A model generated the notes under the pieces. It did no database searches. It was not told the DNA's origin and worked only from the letters and a program-made list of their open reading frames with translations. 64,000 nucleotides of DNA from Pseudomonas bohemica (GTDB taxonomy: Bacteria; Pseudomonadota; Gammaproteobacteria; Pseudomonadales; Pseudomonadaceae). The stretch is taken from assembly GCF_002934685.1 (NCBI RefSeq), contig NZ_NKHL01000115.1, forward strand, positions 62,001-126,000, given 5' to 3'. The position numbers and the translations under genes are program-made. Of the stretch, positions 32,282 to 40,789 are shown piece by piece (position 1 is the stretch's first letter; every line of letters begins with the position of its first letter).

Positions 32282-33607
32282 TCATGCCGCTTCCTGAAAA
32301 TCCATCTCGGGCGGTTGACGACGGAAACCACCGGTGAGCCAGGCCAGGTAGACACAGCCAATGGCCAGCCAGCCCAGGCCAAGGGTGATAGCCATCTTGT
32401 CCAGACTGGCCATCAACCACAGGCAGGCTGCTGCCCCGATGAGAGGAAAGATCAGAAACAGCACCGCTTCGCGCAATCCGCGATTCTTGGCGCCGATCCA
32501 GTAATGAAAGATCACGGACACGTTGACCAGCGTGAAAGCCAGGAACGCACCGAAGTTGATGAACGAGGTCGAGGTCGTGACGTCCAGCTTCAGCGCCATC
32601 AATGCCACCACCCCGCACAGCACGATGCTGTTGACCGGGGTACCGAATCGCTCACTCACGCGCCCGAAGAACGACGTCGACAGCACGCCATCGCGACCCA
32701 TCGCGTAGAGCAATCGCGATCCGCTGGCCTGTGCCGCCAGACCCGAAGCAAACTGGCCAACGACCATGCCAATCATGAAGAAGCTCACGAACAGGTCACC
32801 GCCTATGTTTTTTGCAATTTCATAGGCAGCAGAATCCGAGTTCTCGAACACGATCGAGGGATGGGCCAGCTGCACGAAATAAGATACGACGATGAAGGTC
32901 AGGCCGCCAATCAGTGTAATCAGCATGATGGCCCGGGGAATGGTGCGAACCGGATCTCGTGTCTCCTCGGTCATGGTACTGACCGCATCGAAACCCAGGA
33001 ACGAATAGCAGGCAATCGCTGAACCGCCCATGATCATAGGCAGCTTCATGTCACCCGAGAAAAACGGCTTCAACGTCCACAGCGGCGTGCTCGCATCCCC
33101 ACCGATGTAATGAATGCATAGGACCACGAACGCCACCAGAACCAGCATTTGAATGAGCATCAACAAGGCACTGACCTTGTTCGCCAACTTAAGGCCGACG
33201 ATGTTGATGACGCTGGTGATTATGATGAACGCGAGCACCCAGACCGGCTGCGGTATCGAAGGAAAGGCCGATCCCAGATAAGCCGCGCCGATCAGCCAAA
33301 TAGCCATCGGAAGGAACAGATAGTCGAGCAGCACCGCCCAGCCAGCCAGGAAGCCCAGTTTCGGGCTGATGGCCTTTCGAACGTAGCTATAGGCTGAGCC
33401 AGCCACGGGGAACGCCGCCGCCATATGCCCATAGCTCAATGCGGTAAAGAACATTGGCACCAGAGCCGCCAGATACGCCGCGGGAACCATGCCATTGGTG
33501 GATGTAGCGAGAATACCGAATGTTGCGAGAACCACCGTAGGGGTCATATAGGCGATGCCGAACAGCACCACCGCCCCCAATGAAAGAGTGCGTTGCAGAC
33601 GAGCCAT
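32282..33607 (-). CDS. APC-family amino-acid/amine permease
   Basis: A 441-aa inner-membrane transporter with about 12 helices. The N-terminal L-G-A-V-V-L-F-G-I-A-Y-M-T-P and the F-x-G-F-D-A-V-S-T-M-T-E-E-T-R-D-P segment are hallmarks of the APC superfamily, closest in look to putrescine/amine importers such as PuuP. It lies 125 nt downstream of a nitrilase-superfamily gene on the same strand, and the two face a LuxR regulator, which suggests uptake of an amide or amine that the hydrolase then acts on (inference). Confidence 0.87.
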   Translation of the reverse strand: MARLQRTLSLGAVVLFGIAYMTPTVVLATFGILATSTNGMVPAAYLAALVPMFFTALSYGHMAAAFPVAGSAYSYVRKAISPKLGFLAGWAVLLDYLFLPMAIWLIGAAYLGSAFPSIPQPVWVLAFIIITSVINIVGLKLANKVSALLMLIQMLVLVAFVVLCIHYIGGDASTPLWTLKPFFSGDMKLPMIMGGSAIACYSFLGFDAVSTMTEETRDPVRTIPRAIMLITLIGGLTFIVVSYFVQLAHPSIVFENSDSAAYEIAKNIGGDLFVSFFMIGMVVGQFASGLAAQASGSRLLYAMGRDGVLSTSFFGRVSERFGTPVNSIVLCGVVALMALKLDVTTSTSFINFGAFLAFTLVNVSVIFHYWIGAKNRGLREAVLFLIFPLIGAAACLWLMASLDKMAITLGLGWLAIGCVYLAWLTGGFRRQPPEMDFQEAA

Positions 33608-33732
33608 GAGCTATTTACTCCGGAATTATTGATCTTATGGCAGAGAAAACTTCGGCAGAACAAAACCTTGTTTTTATGGGTACAGGGCTGACCGCACCCA
33701 CGCCTTGTGCGGGAACGATCATTGAGTAGCGA

Positions 33733-34548
33733 TCAGGGGATCAACAGCTCGCGCAGGCCGTCGGCATGTTCGATGACATCCCCTGGCAGTCGGACGCGTT
33801 GATCGTTCAGGTAGCGGTAGTCCTGCCGCGCCGCCTGTAACTGGCTGAAATCAAGCTCGACGCTGAAACGGGATTCGTCGCGTCCGGCTTCATGCAACAG
33901 GGTGCCGAATGGGTCTACCAGCGCGCTGCCGCCAGCGAATACCAGGCTGCCCGTGCCTGCGCCAACCCGGTTGACCATCACCGCCAGGGCCTGGTTTTCC
34001 TGGGCTCGGGCCATGATTGCGGTGCGATGGGTGGGCCCGTAGGGGTCCATGTTGCCGTTGGTGACGATGAGCAAATCGGCGCCCAGTTGGGCAAGCGCGC
34101 GCGCCGTCTCCGGGAATTCGATGTCGTAGCAGATCAGCAGGCCGACGCGCACACCGTTCCACTCGCAGGTGGCGAACCGATCACCAGGCTCAAATACGCC
34201 GCGCTCCGAAGGCCACAGGTGTGTCTTGCGATAACGAAGGGCGATGCCTTCGGGGGTGATCAACAGCGTGGTGTTGTAAAACCGGCCGCCGTCGTTTTCG
34301 GCAAAGCCAATGGCCACAGCGAGGTTTCGCTCACGAGCGGCATGCTGCACGGCCTGTATGGTGGGGCCGTCCTCCGGTTCTGCAACAGCGGCTACCGTGT
34401 CGACGGTAGGAAAGCCCATCAGATAGGTTTCCGGGAATACGACCAGTTGGGTGTCACTGTCGCAGGCGGCAATCGCTGCGAGCGCGCGTTGCAGGTTATA
34501 AGCGGTATCGCTGTCACGGCCTGCCAGTTGCGCGAATTCGACCTTCAT
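33733..34548 (-). CDS. Carbon-nitrogen hydrolase (nitrilase superfamily)
   Basis: A 271-aa hydrolase with the full Glu-Lys-Cys triad: E40 in F-P-E-T-Y, K108 in Y-R-K-T-H-L and C140 in L-I-C-Y-D-I-E-F-P-E. The motif around Cys and the length are those of aliphatic amidases and omega-amidase-like members rather than true nitrilases. It is cytosolic, with an AAGGAG site before the ATG at 34548. It is probably co-transcribed with the downstream APC permease and controlled by the divergent LuxR-type gene; the substrate is an amide not identifiable from sequence. Confidence 0.88.
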   Translation of the reverse strand: MKVEFAQLAGRDSDTAYNLQRALAAIAACDSDTQLVVFPETYLMGFPTVDTVAAVAEPEDGPTIQAVQHAARERNLAVAIGFAENDGGRFYNTTLLITPEGIALRYRKTHLWPSERGVFEPGDRFATCEWNGVRVGLLICYDIEFPETARALAQLGADLLIVTNGNMDPYGPTHRTAIMARAQENQALAVMVNRVGAGTGSLVFAGGSALVDPFGTLLHEAGRDESRFSVELDFSQLQAARQDYRYLNDQRVRLPGDVIEHADGLRELLIP

Positions 34549-34682
34549 GGGTTCTCCTTATCGAGTCACGTTGCCAATCAGGCACAAAATGCTGGCCTGA
34601 TCATTGGCTCTGCGGGCAGTATGCGCATCAGCAAGTGTTACGGGGTATTACGCAGCTGTAGTAACCCAATAGGGGTAGATCA

Positions 34683-35495
34683 ATGACAATCGCACTTGGG
34701 GACATCGCCTGGCATCGCTCGGTCGCGCAGTTGATCGAAGCGCTGGACCGGCCGAATTTCTGGGCCCAATTGGTGCGCCTGCTCAATCAATTCGTCACTT
34801 TCGATAGCTGGGTCGCACTGCAATTCAGCTCCGGCCAGCGCCCTCAAGTCTTCGCCGAATGCCCGGGCGAGGATGGCAGTCCCGACCAGCTGTTTCAGGA
34901 CTACCTCAAGGGCCTGTACCTGCTCGACCCTTTCTATATCGCCAGTCGCGAGCGTTCGCAAAGCGGCCTGTTTCGCCTGGCCGAAGTGGCGCCCGAGCAC
35001 TTCGAACTGACCGAGTACTACCAGCGATACTTTTGTCTGAATGTCGTGGCCGATGAAATCCAGTTCAATTGCCAGCTCGACAACGACCGAACTCTCTGCC
35101 TGTCGCTGGGTTCGACGCAGCGTTTCAGCGCCGAGCAGATTGCCTTGCTGTCGATGATTCAACCGTGGGTGACCGCCCTGCTCCGTCAACGACTGCCTTT
35201 CGAACTGGCAGAGCCAATGTCCGAAAACGAACCGGCCAGTCTGCAACTCCCGGCAACGGACTGGCGCACGCAGCTCGAAGCGTCGGTTCAGCAAAGCCGT
35301 GGCGCTCAGTTGACGGCGCGGGAGCTTGATGTCGGACGGCTGATGCTCAGCGGCTGCTCGAGCAAGGAGATCGCGCGCAAACTGGACATTTCTGCCGAGA
35401 CCGTGCGCGTACACAAGAAACATATCTACAGCAAGCTGGGGATCAAATCGCAGTCAGAGTTGTTTTCGATTTTTCTTCAGGCGCAAAGTGTTTGA
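34683..35495 (+). CDS. LuxR-family transcriptional regulator
   Basis: A 270-aa protein with a C-terminal LuxR/FixJ helix-turn-helix (about 208-265; L-T-A-R-E-L-D-V-G-R-L-M-L through E-T-V-R-V-H-K-K-H-I-Y-S-K-L). The N-terminal 200 residues are not a receiver domain and do not look like an acyl-homoserine-lactone domain, and there is no luxI gene nearby; it may sense the substrate of the divergent hydrolase/permease pair. The intergenic region has GTTAC/GTAAC arms (34637-34665) that could be its site. Confidence 0.85.
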   Translation: MTIALGDIAWHRSVAQLIEALDRPNFWAQLVRLLNQFVTFDSWVALQFSSGQRPQVFAECPGEDGSPDQLFQDYLKGLYLLDPFYIASRERSQSGLFRLAEVAPEHFELTEYYQRYFCLNVVADEIQFNCQLDNDRTLCLSLGSTQRFSAEQIALLSMIQPWVTALLRQRLPFELAEPMSENEPASLQLPATDWRTQLEASVQQSRGAQLTARELDVGRLMLSGCSSKEIARKLDISAETVRVHKKHIYSKLGIKSQSELFSIFLQAQSV

Positions 35496-35618
35496 GCGCA
35501 GAAAGTCTTGCCGAACAAGAGCGCGGCGCACGCGGGATTCCGGCGAACACTGCACCTCGTTTTCACCCCATCGCGCCTTGCAGACGCTGTGCGAAATGAT
35601 GGCGTTCATCCGGTCCAC

Positions 35619-37202
35619 TTAATGCGTCGGACAGGCCGCTGCGTCCGGGACAGCTTGCCCCAGGTCCGTGTCATACAGGCGTAATCGGTTATCGCCCGTC
35701 GCCAGCGTGCTTTGAAGTCGCCAGTAGCAGGGAATCTCCAACCCGATGTTGGCATCGCCAACATGGTCCACCAGCCATACGCGGCGGGTCTGAGGCGGCA
35801 GGCTGTCGAGGCGTGGAATCTGCACTTCTGCCAGGTCAAGGCCGTACGGGGCGTTGAAAGAACCCGATATCCCGCTTTTTATCGAGAACTGCGCAGAACC
35901 TCCGCGCCAGTAAAGATAGGGACGAACCGGGCTGCGATTGTAGTACTCCAGGCTCGGGTAATAAAAAAGGTTCAGCACCATGATCTGATCACCTGGGGTA
36001 TAACGCCTGGCAATGACGTCGGCGATCTCGTCCGCTCGTTCCTGCGTCGGACCCGCGTCCGAGTTGTTGGTCTCCGGTGTCCGGTGGAGGTTTCCAAGCC
36101 CTGCCCACTCGATACCTAAAACAAGAATGAAGATCGAAACGGCCAGCCAGCATCGGTAACGCGCCAGTCTGTCCAGCGCCACACCTAACAATATCGGCAG
36201 ACCAATGGCTGAAAACAGCAGGTAACGCGCCATGAAGAGCGGCATTGCCAATGACACCCCGAATACGATCAGTGGTGGCATTACACAATAAATCACCAGC
36301 AGCCAGGAAAGATGCGGCCACTGCCTGTCGCTCAAGATGCAGTACGCACAGAGCGCCAGGATGGCTGGCACGATTCCCCAGAAAACAATCGCCGATAAGT
36401 CCGGTTGCCTATCAAGCGTCAGGTATTGCCACAACACTGCAGGCACGGAATGCAGCGTGACGGGCTGAATCCAGCTCAGGTTGGAGGCGTGGCCCAATTG
36501 CTCGATGAACGAAGGTAACCACGGCACGAACAACATCCCGATCAGCGAATTGGCCATCCACCACTTAGGATCAAGAATGTATCGCCACCGCGCCTTAGCC
36601 GAGGGCACAGTGATTGTCGCCAGGTATAACCAGTGCGCAGCAACTCCCGTGATTGCCAGGTAGTGGGTGTAAAGTCCGGCCGCGACCAGCAAAGCATAGG
36701 CCGCCAGTGGCGTGTGTTGGCGAGGGTGTCTGATCCAGTACACCAAGGCGATCGTGGCACCGGTCATCCACATCCCCAGCAGCGCATACATTCGAACCTC
36801 TTGACCGTAGCGAACGGCAATCGGCAATAGCGCCAGCGATACCCCCGCGATGATAGCCGCACGACGATTGGCGATGAGCGCGGTCAGCCAGATCCCCAGC
36901 CCCACCGTAACCACGCCTACACAAGCGCTCAGGGCACGGATGGAAAAAAGGTCGGTCCCAAACAACCTCGTCCATCCGCTGAGCATGAGGTAATACAGCG
37001 GGGGATGCACATCGACGACAGCAACTGCCAATAACTTCGCGGGAGAGTGAGTGCTCATCACCAAACTGAACGCCTCATCTGCCCAAAGCACAGCCCAAGT
37101 CAGCCGATAGAACCGCACGGCTGCGGCCAAGAGCAGGATCGGCACCCACCACCATCGGGCAAGCAGGTCCTTGGTCGAGGCCGGTTCCAAGATGTTATTC
37201 AT
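35619..37202 (-). CDS. Polytopic membrane glycosyltransferase (GT39/ArnT-like)
   Basis: A 527-aa membrane protein with an N-terminal block of about ten hydrophobic helices and a C-terminal soluble part. The first loop has the acidic W-A-D-E-A-F-S pattern (near residue 40) typical of GT-C transferases such as ArnT and GT39 members, which move a sugar from a polyprenyl phosphate to a periplasmic acceptor. It overlaps the upstream GtrB-like gene by 8 nt, and with GtrA and GtrB completes a Gtr-type set in which the third gene is the specific transferase. The acceptor is probably O-antigen or another surface glycan (inference). Confidence 0.85.
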   Translation of the reverse strand: MNNILEPASTKDLLARWWWVPILLLAAAVRFYRLTWAVLWADEAFSLVMSTHSPAKLLAVAVVDVHPPLYYLMLSGWTRLFGTDLFSIRALSACVGVVTVGLGIWLTALIANRRAAIIAGVSLALLPIAVRYGQEVRMYALLGMWMTGATIALVYWIRHPRQHTPLAAYALLVAAGLYTHYLAITGVAAHWLYLATITVPSAKARWRYILDPKWWMANSLIGMLFVPWLPSFIEQLGHASNLSWIQPVTLHSVPAVLWQYLTLDRQPDLSAIVFWGIVPAILALCAYCILSDRQWPHLSWLLVIYCVMPPLIVFGVSLAMPLFMARYLLFSAIGLPILLGVALDRLARYRCWLAVSIFILVLGIEWAGLGNLHRTPETNNSDAGPTQERADEIADVIARRYTPGDQIMVLNLFYYPSLEYYNRSPVRPYLYWRGGSAQFSIKSGISGSFNAPYGLDLAEVQIPRLDSLPPQTRRVWLVDHVGDANIGLEIPCYWRLQSTLATGDNRLRLYDTDLGQAVPDAAACPTH

Positions 37203-38133
37203 CCTGTTGTGCGTGCCTGAGGACCTGCTTCACCACATACCGTGGCCGATGCTTGCTCTCCAGGTAAATCCTGCCGATGTATTCCCCCATGATGCCGATG
37301 CCGATCAATTGCGTGCCGCCCAGAAACAGCACCGACACCATCAGCGAGGAGTAGCCGGGCACCGGGTTGCCGTTGATGGCGTATTGCAGCATCAGGAACG
37401 TGGCGTACATCAGGGTCAAAAAAGAGAGGGTGCCGCCGATGTAAGTCCATACGCGCAAGGGCACAGTGCTGAACGAGGTGATCCCGTCCAGGGCCAGATT
37501 CCACAGTTTCCACGCGCTGAACTTGCTGCTGCCCGCTGCTCTGGGGGCACGGTCGTATTCAATGGTCACCGCATCGAATCCCGCCCATGACAACATGCCC
37601 TTCATGAACATCTGCTGCTCGGGCATGTCCTTGAGGACCTCCACAACCTTGCGGTCCAGCAACCGGAAGTCGCCGACGTTTTCTTCGATCCGGGTAGCCG
37701 ATATCTGCCGCAGAAGCTTGTAGAACAACCCCGCCGAATGACGCTTGAAGAAGCCGTCTTCGCTGCGATGCCGACGCTTGGCCAGAACGATATCGGCGCC
37801 TTCGCACCAAGCCTCGATGAGCTGCGCGATTACACTGATCGGGTCCTGAAGATCGACATCCACGGGGATCACCGCATCGCCCGTGGCGTATTCCAGTCCA
37901 GCGAGCAGGGCTGCTTCCTTGCCAAAATTTCGCGAAAAGGTCAGTAGCGCGACATGGCGATCTGCAGCCACGATGGACTTGGCGATCCGGTTGGTCGCGT
38001 CTTGGCTGCCGTCATCGACGAAGACGATCTCGATCGACCAGCGCTGCAACTGTGGATCGTCACGGATGGCCCGATGGAACATTTCCACGGCCTGTTCTTC
38101 GTTGTAGAGAGGCACCACCAGTGAGACCTTCAC
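37195..38133 (-). CDS. Polyprenyl-phosphate glycosyltransferase (GtrB-like, GT2)
   Basis: A 312-aa GT2 enzyme with a cytoplasmic catalytic domain (V-V-P-L-Y-N-E-E-Q; D-D-G-S-Q-D-A-T; D-V-D-L-Q-D-P) and two C-terminal membrane helices. It should load a sugar onto undecaprenyl phosphate for flipping by GtrA. The start is GTG 38133, inside the GTGA overlap with the gtrA stop; longer versions of the ORF are not conserved-looking. Coupled at both ends with its neighbours, so the three genes form one operon. Confidence 0.9.
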   Translation of the reverse strand: MKVSLVVPLYNEEQAVEMFHRAIRDDPQLQRWSIEIVFVDDGSQDATNRIAKSIVAADRHVALLTFSRNFGKEAALLAGLEYATGDAVIPVDVDLQDPISVIAQLIEAWCEGADIVLAKRRHRSEDGFFKRHSAGLFYKLLRQISATRIEENVGDFRLLDRKVVEVLKDMPEQQMFMKGMLSWAGFDAVTIEYDRAPRAAGSSKFSAWKLWNLALDGITSFSTVPLRVWTYIGGTLSFLTLMYATFLMLQYAINGNPVPGYSSLMVSVLFLGGTQLIGIGIMGEYIGRIYLESKHRPRYVVKQVLRHAQQDE

Positions 38134-38501
38134 GATGCCGTTCCCCGAAATACCACGCGCCTGGCGAAGGTGTAGCCCAGTATCAGGCTCAAAGCGGTGA
38201 ATACCAGCAGCGTCACGATCGGCGCCCACGCCAGCGTATCCCCAAGTGCGCCAACGCCAAGGCTCACCAGCCCCATGAACGCGCAATAGGTCCAGTAGCG
38301 GCGCCAGGATCGGTAGCTCTGGAAGGTAAAACGCGCGTTGAGATAGAAGGAAAGCGAGACGGCCGCGACAAACCCGGCCAGATTGCTAATAGTCTGGGAC
38401 ACGCCCCAGAGCGAGTGAATCAGCAGGAAGACCACGGCATGGAAACCGGTATTGATCAATCCCACTATGCAATAGCGGGCGAACTCATGAAGCAATGTCA
38501 T
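38130..38501 (-). CDS. GtrA-family small membrane protein (lipid-linked sugar flippase)
   Basis: A 123-aa protein with four hydrophobic helices and the GtrA/DPMS-like pattern (R-Y-C-I-V-G-L-I-N-T-G; F-Y-L-N-A-R-F-T-F). GtrA proteins are thought to flip polyprenyl-phosphate sugars across the inner membrane. It is the first gene of the gtrA-gtrB-glycosyltransferase operon; the ATG at 38501 is chosen because the helix begins soon after, and the upstream extension to 38564 is polar. Confidence 0.9.
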   Translation of the reverse strand: MTLLHEFARYCIVGLINTGFHAVVFLLIHSLWGVSQTISNLAGFVAAVSLSFYLNARFTFQSYRSWRRYWTYCAFMGLVSLGVGALGDTLAWAPIVTLLVFTALSLILGYTFARRVVFRGTAS

Positions 38502-38813
38502 GATCGACAATCCTTGTCGGTGACCCTCTTGGTCAACTGCTGACCCGGTTCGGCGCCGGGTCATAACGTCCTTGGTAGAAGTTAAGTTCGCGCAGTTGGC
38601 TTGTGCATGACCACCTGTCGGGTCGCAACGAGCGCCAGAACTTGGGTCTGTGTCCGCCTGCTCGCAGCTGGAGACATTCTGTAATACCCCTCCTTTGCAT
38701 TTTTGTTACGAAAGCGCCACCCTGCGCGCCGCCGATCCGCCCCCTCTGGTGGCGTTGAACCAAGGTCAGATATGACCCTCTTCTCTATACAGACTTTCAA
38801 AGAGCTCACCGTC
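38502..38813. other. Divergent intergenic region gtrA/opgC
   Basis: A 312-nt region between two outward-reading genes. No ORF is supported. It should hold both promoters, but no clear -35/-10 pair or operator stands out. Confidence 0.4.
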
Positions 38814-39956
38814 ATGACGAACGGACGCGACCATCGAATCGACTTCTTTCGAGGTCTGGCGCTGATCTTCATTTTTTGGGATCACGTACCGGATAATCCC
38901 CTCGCTCAACTGACCCTACGCAATTTCGGCTTCAGCGATGCCGCAGAGGTGTTCGTGTTCCTGGCAGGTTACGCCGCGGTCCTGGCGTACGGCCGCGTCG
39001 CGCAACGTGACGGCTATATCGTCGCCTGCGTGCGCATCTTGCGCCGTACCTGGGTGTTGTACGTCGCGCACATTTTCCTGTTGACGCTGCTGATGGGCAT
39101 TGTCTTCGTCGCCAACAACCATGTCGAAACCCGCGACATGGTGCGCGAAATGGGCCTGGAATATTTCGTCGGCAACCCCCAGCAAGCGCTGGCGGACGAG
39201 TTGCTGCTGCGCTTCAAACCCAACCTCACCGACCCGTTGCCGCTGTACATCCTGTTGATGGGCGCTTTGCCGCTGGTGCTGCCGATCATGCTGCGCAACG
39301 CGACCGTCGCGGTCGGCCTGTCGATTGCGCTGTACATGATGGTGCCGTTGTTCGGCTGGAACCTGCGCGCCTACGAAGGCGGCGGCTATTGGTATTTCAA
39401 CCCGGTGGCCTGGCAACTGATTTTCGTGCTCGGTGGCGCCTTTGCCATGTATACGCAACGCCCTGCCACGCCTGCTGCCAACCCTCGCCCCGCCTGGCAG
39501 CAACCGCTGTTCCTGCTTACAGTGGTGTACATGCTCGGCGCCGGAACCATCACCTTCCTGTGGAAATTCCCCGCCGTCCACGACGCGCTGCTGCCCAAGG
39601 CGTTTACCGATCTGATCTACCCGATCAGCAAGACTGACCTTTCGCCGCTGCGTCTGCTGCACTTCGTGGCGCTGGTGTACGTCGTGGCGAAAATTCTCCC
39701 GTCCTCTCACGCCTGGCTCGACAACTGGCCCGCTCAGCAAACCTGCCGCATGGGCCGTTATTCACTGGAAATCTTTTGCCTGGGCGTGTTGCTCGCTCCG
39801 CTGGCGGACATGGTTAACGCGCTATCCGATGATGCATGGCAGATGCGTGTCATCACCGCGTTACTGGGGCTGGGAATCATGCTGCTGTTATCCAACTGGC
39901 TAGAGCTGAACAAGCGGCTTGGGCGGGCAAAGGCCGCACAGGTGGCGCAAGTTTGA
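38814..39956 (+). CDS. OpgC-domain membrane acyltransferase-like protein
   Basis: A 380-aa inner-membrane protein with about ten helices. It belongs to the OpgC family (named for succinylation of periplasmic glucans); early residues R-I-D-F-F-R-G-L-A-L-I-F-I-F-W-D-H are the family signature. It probably transfers an acyl group to a periplasmic or surface glycan. ATG 38814 is preferred since the family starts just before R-I-D-F; ATG 38772 would add 14 residues. Its stop codon is the first base triplet of a 117-nt leader that is duplicated 1.9 kb downstream. Confidence 0.85.
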   Translation: MTNGRDHRIDFFRGLALIFIFWDHVPDNPLAQLTLRNFGFSDAAEVFVFLAGYAAVLAYGRVAQRDGYIVACVRILRRTWVLYVAHIFLLTLLMGIVFVANNHVETRDMVREMGLEYFVGNPQQALADELLLRFKPNLTDPLPLYILLMGALPLVLPIMLRNATVAVGLSIALYMMVPLFGWNLRAYEGGGYWYFNPVAWQLIFVLGGAFAMYTQRPATPAANPRPAWQQPLFLLTVVYMLGAGTITFLWKFPAVHDALLPKAFTDLIYPISKTDLSPLRLLHFVALVYVVAKILPSSHAWLDNWPAQQTCRMGRYSLEIFCLGVLLAPLADMVNALSDDAWQMRVITALLGLGIMLLLSNWLELNKRLGRAKAAQVAQV

Positions 39957-40070
39957 GAACGGCGTCTCATTAAGCGTTATCTTCGGAAAACTCCTACGCG
40001 GTTGTCAGGCAAAGCTTTTTCGCAAAGTGCCGTTATATGTAAGTGTGAACAAACCAGCGAGGAATGGAAG
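39954..40070 (+). promoter_or_regulatory. Duplicated leader, copy 1
   Basis: 117 nt that recur at 41868-41984 with only three substitutions. It begins with the inverted repeat TGAGA-ACGGCG-TCTCA, whose TGA is also the opgC stop, and ends in GAGGAATGGAAG, the ribosome-binding site of the gene at 40071. It probably holds the promoter, but no standard -35/-10 pair is convincing (TTGTCA at 40002 and TTATAT at 40033 are too far apart), and no sigma-54 or hrp box is seen. Confidence 0.7.
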
Positions 40071-40742
40071 ATGCAAGTCACACCCTTGATGACAGGGCCC
40101 ACGTGGCCTACTACACGTTATGGCGCGCTTGACAAAGACCTCACCGTGTCTGAAAACATAAATCCCCCTGAAATAGCTACGACAGAAAAAGACGTAACCC
40201 TGGAAAAACCGTGGTTGAAAGAACCCGGCTATACAGGTATCGATAACATGAGAGATTATCTATCGGGACTACGAATATTCGCATATCTCGAGCTACAGAT
40301 GATGAAATGGTCTTACGATAGTTTTGACAACGATCTAGCGAAAGAGAATCCTGAGTTAGCTGAAAAGAATTTTGGATTTTCGATCGATAGAAGCGGGCGC
40401 ATCAATATTCTTGACCCAGATGAGAACCTGTCCGAAGAAGAAGTATCATGTCTGACGCAACGACTCGAACAATGTGACGGACTTCAACGTGGCGCCCGTG
40501 AAATCACACAGATAATCAAACTTATCGCAAAATACGACAAGGCGGAATTCGGTCAGTATCAAAATTTAAACCCTGGTGCCCTCGCGGAAAGCCTGGACTA
40601 TCGCGCGATATTTCGCAGTGAGGATATGGCTCAGACCTGGAGAAGTCAGCTACATCAGCATGCACAGACACAAGTACAGACGCAGAGGCAGACAGAGATA
40701 CAAGCGCAGACACAAAGCCCATCCATATCAGAGGTGGTCTAA
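40071..40742 (+). CDS. Hypothetical protein, paralogue 1 of a duplicated pair
   Basis: A 223-aa protein of unknown function, with no signal peptide or membrane helix. It has a Thr/Pro-rich, acid-free N terminus (M-Q-V-T-P-L-M-T-G-P-T-W-P-T-T), a central conserved part (M-K-W-S-Y-D-S-F and D-R-S-G-R-I-N-I-L-D-P) and a Gln-rich tail ending P-S-I-S-E-V-V. Its paralogue at 41985 shares all of these. ATG 40071 follows GAGGAATGGAAG. Base composition is clearly more AT-rich than in flanking opgC and PBP genes, suggesting acquired DNA. It could be secreted by a non-Sec route, but nothing proves it. Confidence 0.8.
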   Translation: MQVTPLMTGPTWPTTRYGALDKDLTVSENINPPEIATTEKDVTLEKPWLKEPGYTGIDNMRDYLSGLRIFAYLELQMMKWSYDSFDNDLAKENPELAEKNFGFSIDRSGRINILDPDENLSEEEVSCLTQRLEQCDGLQRGAREITQIIKLIAKYDKAEFGQYQNLNPGALAESLDYRAIFRSEDMAQTWRSQLHQHAQTQVQTQRQTEIQAQTQSPSISEVV

Positions 40743-40750
40743 CACTGCGG

Positions 40751-40784
40751 AAGTTCGGCCAGCCCGACGCTGGCCGAACTTTTC
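40751..40784. terminator. Terminator between convergent genes (unit 1)
   Basis: A perfect 13-bp stem AAGTTCGGCCAGC / GCTGGCCGAACTT with a 5-nt loop, then TTT. It lies between the convergent ends of the genes at 40071 and 40790 and may act in both directions. A diverged copy follows the second paralogue. Confidence 0.88.
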
Positions 40785-40789
40785 AAAAC

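Noticed and set aside
34683..35495. Quorum-sensing LuxR receptor
   Set aside because: The N-terminal region does not show autoinducer-domain features and no luxI gene is near; context fits metabolite sensing.
39954..40070. hrp box (HrpL promoter) before the paralogue pair
   Set aside because: No GGAACC-N15/16-CCAC arrangement in either leader.
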